A stretch of DNA of 64,000 bases from the NCBI GenBank assembly GCA_036925085.1, contig JAUPFP010000027.1:3089501-3153500 (forward strand), in the 5' to 3' direction. The translations under genes were made by a program, and so were the position numbers. The notes beneath the pieces were generated by a model. It ran no database searches, was not told the origin of the DNA, and was given only the letters and a program-made list of their open reading frames with translations. Positions within the stretch are counted from its first letter, which is position 1, and each line of letters opens with the position of its first letter. Source of the DNA: Brachycybe producta. Its lineage: Eukaryota > Arthropoda > Diplopoda > Playtdesmida > Andrognathidae. Positions 60,434 to 64,000 of this stretch are shown piece by piece.

Positions 60434-60573
60434 AAGCATCTGTAGACAGCTTCAGAATTTCTTTGGCTCCGCCTTTTAATGAGCGTCATCAATTTCTAAT
60501 TGGTTTGTTACTGGGTCTGACGCTCATAAAAGGGCGGAGCCAAAGAAATTCTGAAGCTGTCTACAGATAGCCT
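60434..60573. mobile_element. Palindromic MITE, CTGTAGACAGCTTCAGAATTTC family, clean copy
   Basis: GCATCTGTAGACAGCTTCAGAATTTCTTTGGCTCCGCC and GGGCGGAGCCAAAGAAATTCTGAAGCTGTCTACAGAT are almost perfect inverses (about 40-bp arms), followed by a GAGCGTCA / TGACGCTC inner stem. The low divergence suggests a recent copy. Confidence 0.85.
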
Positions 60574-61424
60574 GTCCACTGGGCTTATATGATCGACCGG
60601 GTTTTAGTGGACCATTGAATATAGAGATGGCTGCGTATGTTTTTGAAGTGAAGAGCAAAATGCGTAATTTTATGGCCCTGAAAGAAAAAGAAGTGACAGG
60701 AATTTCAGTTGAAATAATAATTGGGACCCAGTCTTCTAGTTTTCAATATATTTTATATGATAACTGACTGAACCAGATTGTATGTACATTATAAAATATT
60801 TACAACTTTTCAATTTGTTGCTTATATTACTCAGTAAGAGAGATTGTTTCGACACTTAGAGGCTATATAAGCGACTAGCTCCATGTACGCGCTCTTTGCA
60901 TGGAGGCTAGTGGCTTCAAAACAAAATAAATACGGTATAAAGACACAGTAATAATAATAATAATACCAAATAAAATCAGAAACCACCCTCTATACATTAT
61001 ATAAGTTACATAATATTTTTCTCTTTCAGTTACCAAGTGTCCTAATTTTGATAGGACACGCTGAAATTCCAGATAAATAATTAGAAAACAATAATTAAAA
61101 TAAATATTTGTATGTCTTCTCAAAAATGCACAGCATTAATTGCACAATTAAATAATGAAATGGGAAGAAGAACAAATTGCAATGGAAATTATTTCCTCCA
61201 TTGGGCTTCTATTTTTATCATTTGTTTGTCCCTTTGTGCGGGGCATTTCTTTTTTTCTAAATTTATATTAAAAAAAGCCCAATTTGACATTTGTCATCAT
61301 AATTTTCAATCTACGAAAAAAAAGGTGTCATTGATATTTGATTATTTTGGCAATTTCAACATTAATCTGACCAGCAGAAAAGACAATAAAAAGGAAAACC
61401 ACTCTAAGATGGATTTTATGAACA

Positions 61425-61765
61425 GCAGATTCTCGAACTGTTCATTATTTCTGTCTTTCAGAAGAGCAAAATTGAAAAAAAAAAACTAGAAGGGTAGCTT
61501 CGAATCACCTAATAGTATTTTTCATGTTGATATCTTTTATTGAAATAAAAATTAGAAAATATTATCTATTTAATGTTGGTTCATTTTCAGATTCAAAATA
61601 GAAAAAAAGGTTTATTTTGAAAGATATATCAACATTGTAAACACAATAATAATGAGGTGATTCGGGAGCTCTCCTTTTTTGCGCCTGAAAGACAGAATTC
61701 TCTCGGAATTGGAGAGAGACGAGGCGAGGCGCGGCGCCGTTTACACTTTTCAAACGACAAAATGT
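61425..61765. mobile_element. Foldback MITE at the 3' end of the Stubble-like gene
   Basis: The left CTGTCTTTCAGAAGAGCAAAATTGAA...AACTAGAAGGGTAGCTTCGAATCACC and the right GGTTTATTTTGAAAGATATATCAACATTG...GCGCCTGAAAGACAGAATTC...CGTTTACACTTTTCAAACG place this in the family. It ends a few bases from the stop codon of protease E, so it forms that gene's 3' untranslated region. Confidence 0.7.
61611..61616 (-). terminator. Candidate poly(A) signal of protease E, inside a MITE
   Basis: TTTATT on the plus strand reads AATAAA on the minus strand, 152 bases after the stop codon. It is the first such hexamer downstream and belongs to the conserved right arm of the foldback MITE. Confidence 0.45.
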
Positions 61766-61767
61766 TT

Positions 61768-64000
61768 TTAAAATACGAGGATTTGATTAATCCACTCTCG
61801 GAATCTGGATATTCTCGTATAAACACCGGGTTGATGCGGTTCTGCACAACCGATTCCCCACGATATAATTCCGGCTAAAACGTAACGATCACTCGATTGT
61901 TTTATCACCAATGGTCCACCGGAATCACCCTACAAATATATATGGAACACGAAAAAAACAAAAAAACACGTTTTTGTTGTTGTTAACTGTCAATCATATT
62001 TGTCAAAATATACACGTTTTATTATGAGAAAAACACGAACTTCGCAAGAATCTCTTCCTCCGTCGTCGTATCCGGCACACAAGAATATATCTGGAATACT
62101 TTCTAAGAATCCGGCTCTTCTGTATTCCTGTTCACATTCGGCATTCGTTATGACCGGCACCTGAACTTCTTGAAGAATATTTGGAAGTGGGCCATCTGTG
62201 GGTGTGCATGCGCAAAAATGAGTCAATCCAGGTTATAGTCTTAAATTAATTTCAATAATTAGGTCATGTGTGTGTGTTATTCATACCAACGTACAACCTT
62301 CCCCATCCGGTTACAAATCCGGTTTTATTTACAAAATTATTGTCGTCCGTTGGTAAACAAATGGGAATTATGTTAATTTGAAAGGTGACTGGATCGTAGA
62401 AACGGAGCAAAGCTAAATCGTTTTCAAATGTTCTCGAATTGAATTCCGGATGAATCGTCATTATTTGAACTCGTCTTTCGACGTGTGGTAACGTTTCCGA
62501 ATCCGAACTCAGATCGAATTCTCCTATTCTTAAAAGAAGATCTTCCGGAAGAACACTTTTTTTTTGTTGGAATAAAGACATTTAAAATTTATTCTCTAGA
62601 AGTAATTCTTCGAACACAGACAGATATTAAATATTTGAATTACCCATCGACACAATGAGCAGCTGTAATTGCCCAATTTTCATTCAGCAATGCGGCGCCA
62701 CATTTATGCATAAATGTCGTTCTTTTCCATTGACGTAATGAGATCTACAAACAAATAAATTGACACCAAATATTTTAAAAATATAAAAATATTTACGGGC
62801 GACGTGCGACTTATAGAGTGGTTGAGTTCGACTGCAAAATGTTGTCGCAGATGGCTGTCCTGTCGTTGACAATATATTGCTATGAAAAGACGCTGGACCT
62901 TTCTAAATAAGCCACACGACGACTGCATTTCATAGTCGAACTTGACCAGAAAAAAGTGGTTTGTGTGCATTTGAGTGAGATGAACTGCGACAAGTGGTCG
63001 GCGTGTGGCCGTATAGATGACCACTTTTTTGCAGTTAATTCAACTGCACCAGGGCCACTTCTAAACCACTGACAGTCGACTCAAGTGATTGGTTTCAGCC
63101 ACACAAATACTTTTTTTAGCAGTAAATCTCGACCACTAAAAGTCGCTCGTCTGTGAACATCCCCTAAATGAACTTGAGTTTTTGGTCGTTGATCAAATTG
63201 TAAATCACCTGCCATGGCCACTCTCCAAATTGCGTTTTCTGGCCATTAACAATTCTACCTGTTGGTCTTTCCTTGTAAAGTTGTCGTCCACATGCTACGA
63301 ACAGGAAAAGAAAAGAAAGCAAATTAACAATTGAAGGAAAATGTGATTCACATCAACCCAAATTTGAAATTCCTAGTGGCATAAATATGTCTACAAATCA
63401 CTGGCCCATGAAGATATAACAAACAATAGCATATCTTTAAAAGGTCCAGTTCAGAATTTCGAGACTTCCCGTAGAGTTGACCGAGTTAATATTTCACAAT
63501 TAAAAGGAAGAACTTTACTTCTTCGAGGACTTTGAAACGGTGCTTCGTTTTTCGAGGTGCAATTAAGAAATTCTGACAAAAAATGCCAATTGCTTTCCAA
63601 ATAAACGTTAATATTGTACAAACCAGCATGGTAATCCATTTCGGCCAGTTTCGTTATATCGAATCCTGTTGTAGTGGAATCGGTAGAAGTGGCATTCGTG
63701 CTCTCGATATTGTCGTCTGCCGTAGAAGTGCTATTGGTAGTGGTGGTTTCCGTGATTGTATTTGGTCTCGTAGCCGGCACGACGGTTGTTCTAGTGTTCG
63801 AAGTTTCCGAAGAAGGACTCCGAGTAGTTCCTTTCGTAGTTGGTGTTGGTTTAGACGATGTTGGTGGTAATATTGTTGTAGGAGGTACCGATGGCATCGT
63901 CGTTACCGTCATCTCGACGAAATCGTCTGTCACAATGTTATTGTCGATGGTGTCGGTAAATACATCATTGTAATCGATGGTTTCCGATTCGGTTATTGTC
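61768..64000 (-). CDS. Sb: Protease E: Stubble-like serine protease (5' end outside window)
   Basis: Visible exons are 63624 to beyond 64000, 63209-63294, 62644-62744, 62287-62555, 62041-62195 and 61768-61929, in the same phases as the other four proteases. About 382 C-terminal residues are present. The first 125 are a Thr/Ser/Pro-rich stem; activation is at PTGR|IVNG. The catalytic residues are His in TAAHC, Asp in ENDLALL and Ser in GDSGGP. The pocket Asp is in DSCE and [17 protein letters not shown] follows, so trypsin-like specificity is expected. [40 protein letters not shown] and [12 protein letters not shown] match my memory of Stubble, a type II membrane protease that reshapes apical matrix and epithelia in flies. 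The membrane anchor and cysteine knot should lie to the right of the window. The acceptor at 62556 has a poor pyrimidine tract (A-run). Confidence 0.9.
62800..63165. mobile_element. ACCACTTTTGGTGGTC-type palindromic element, intron of protease E
   Basis: GTGGTTGAGTTCGACTGCAAAATGTTGTCG at the left and ACTGACAGTCGACTCAAGTGATTGGTTTCAGCC...AAATCTCGACCACTAAAAGTCGCTCGTCTGTGA at the right correspond to parts of the copy at 31119-31325. The middle holds an extra TGGTCGGCGTGTGGCC / GGCCACTT segment, so two copies may be overlaid. It occupies most of the 464-bp intron. Confidence 0.6.

Larger units (their letters stand above)
58474..61767. other. Convergent spacer between proteases D and E
   Basis: No confident gene. 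It holds a G-run (58518-58526), a long palindrome (58999-59228), a region with six TGACGTCA octamers and two TCACGTGA boxes (59280-59833) followed by AAGATGGCGGC at 59942-59952, a palindromic MITE (60434-60573), and a foldback MITE reaching almost to the stop codon of protease E. The open frame at 61112-61489 (125 codons) is Lys/Asn-rich with no family resemblance and overlaps MITE sequence. Confidence 0.55.

Noticed and set aside
61112..61489. 125-codon plus-strand open frame
   Set aside because: Lys/Asn/Phe-rich AT-type composition, no recognisable domain, no splice context, and its end runs into a foldback MITE.
63583..63973. Two overlapping plus-strand open frames (95 and 99 codons) rich in Val/Ser/Arg
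   Set aside because: They are antisense shadows of the Thr/Ser-rich stem exon of the Stubble-like gene.

Overview
This window is nuclear DNA from an invertebrate animal, almost certainly an arthropod. It is strongly AT-rich, its genes are split by GT-AG introns, it is full of microsatellites and short palindromic DNA-transposon remnants (MITEs), and it has isolated eukaryotic tRNA genes. The protein-coding content is one FAIM gene plus five trypsin-like serine protease genes whose closest relatives, from memory, are the arthropod proteases CG8172, CG8170, Filzig (flz) and Stubble (Sb). I cannot fix the class. Intact FAIM and the dense repeats fit a crustacean, chelicerate or myriapod better than a fly, but that is inference.

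Layout: 1-2065 repeats and a tRNA-like remnant; 2066-2842 (+) FAIM; 3513-6462 (-) protease A, CG8172-like; 6491-13746 repeat-rich spacer; 13747-17825 (-) protease B, divergent CG8170-like; 17851-25806 spacer with tRNA-Arg(CCT); 25807-31507 (-) protease C, CG8170-like; 31527-49328 a 17.8 kb spacer with tRNA-Phe(GAA) and many MITEs; 49340-58473 (+) protease D, filzig-like; 58474-61767 convergent spacer with a cluster of TGACGTCA palindromes; 61768 to the right edge (-) protease E, Stubble-like, with its 5' end outside the window.

I rebuilt the exons by hand. The proteases have the same plan: secretion signal, six-cysteine clip-like knot ending in Cys-Cys, linker, R|I(V/I)(G/N)G activation site and catalytic domain (for E only the linker onward is visible). 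All visible introns occupy the same positions with the same phases (1,1,0,2,1,0), so the five are tandem duplicates of one ancestral gene. They probably encode secreted or surface proteases acting on apical extracellular matrix or cuticle, as flz and Stb do in flies.

The most unusual signals are: (i) a palindromic repeat family with a copy in an intron of every one of the five proteases and none noticed elsewhere; (ii) a foldback MITE family of at least 15 copies carrying AATAAA on both strands, one lying just after the Stubble-like stop codon; (iii) a possible cassette exon in filzig encoding a hydrophobic segment; (iv) splice acceptors 11-28 nt upstream of the start codon in all four proteases whose starts are visible; and (v) a hAT-type insertion with a perfect 8-bp target duplication nested in another MITE. 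I found no CRISPR array, operon, rRNA or viral gene.
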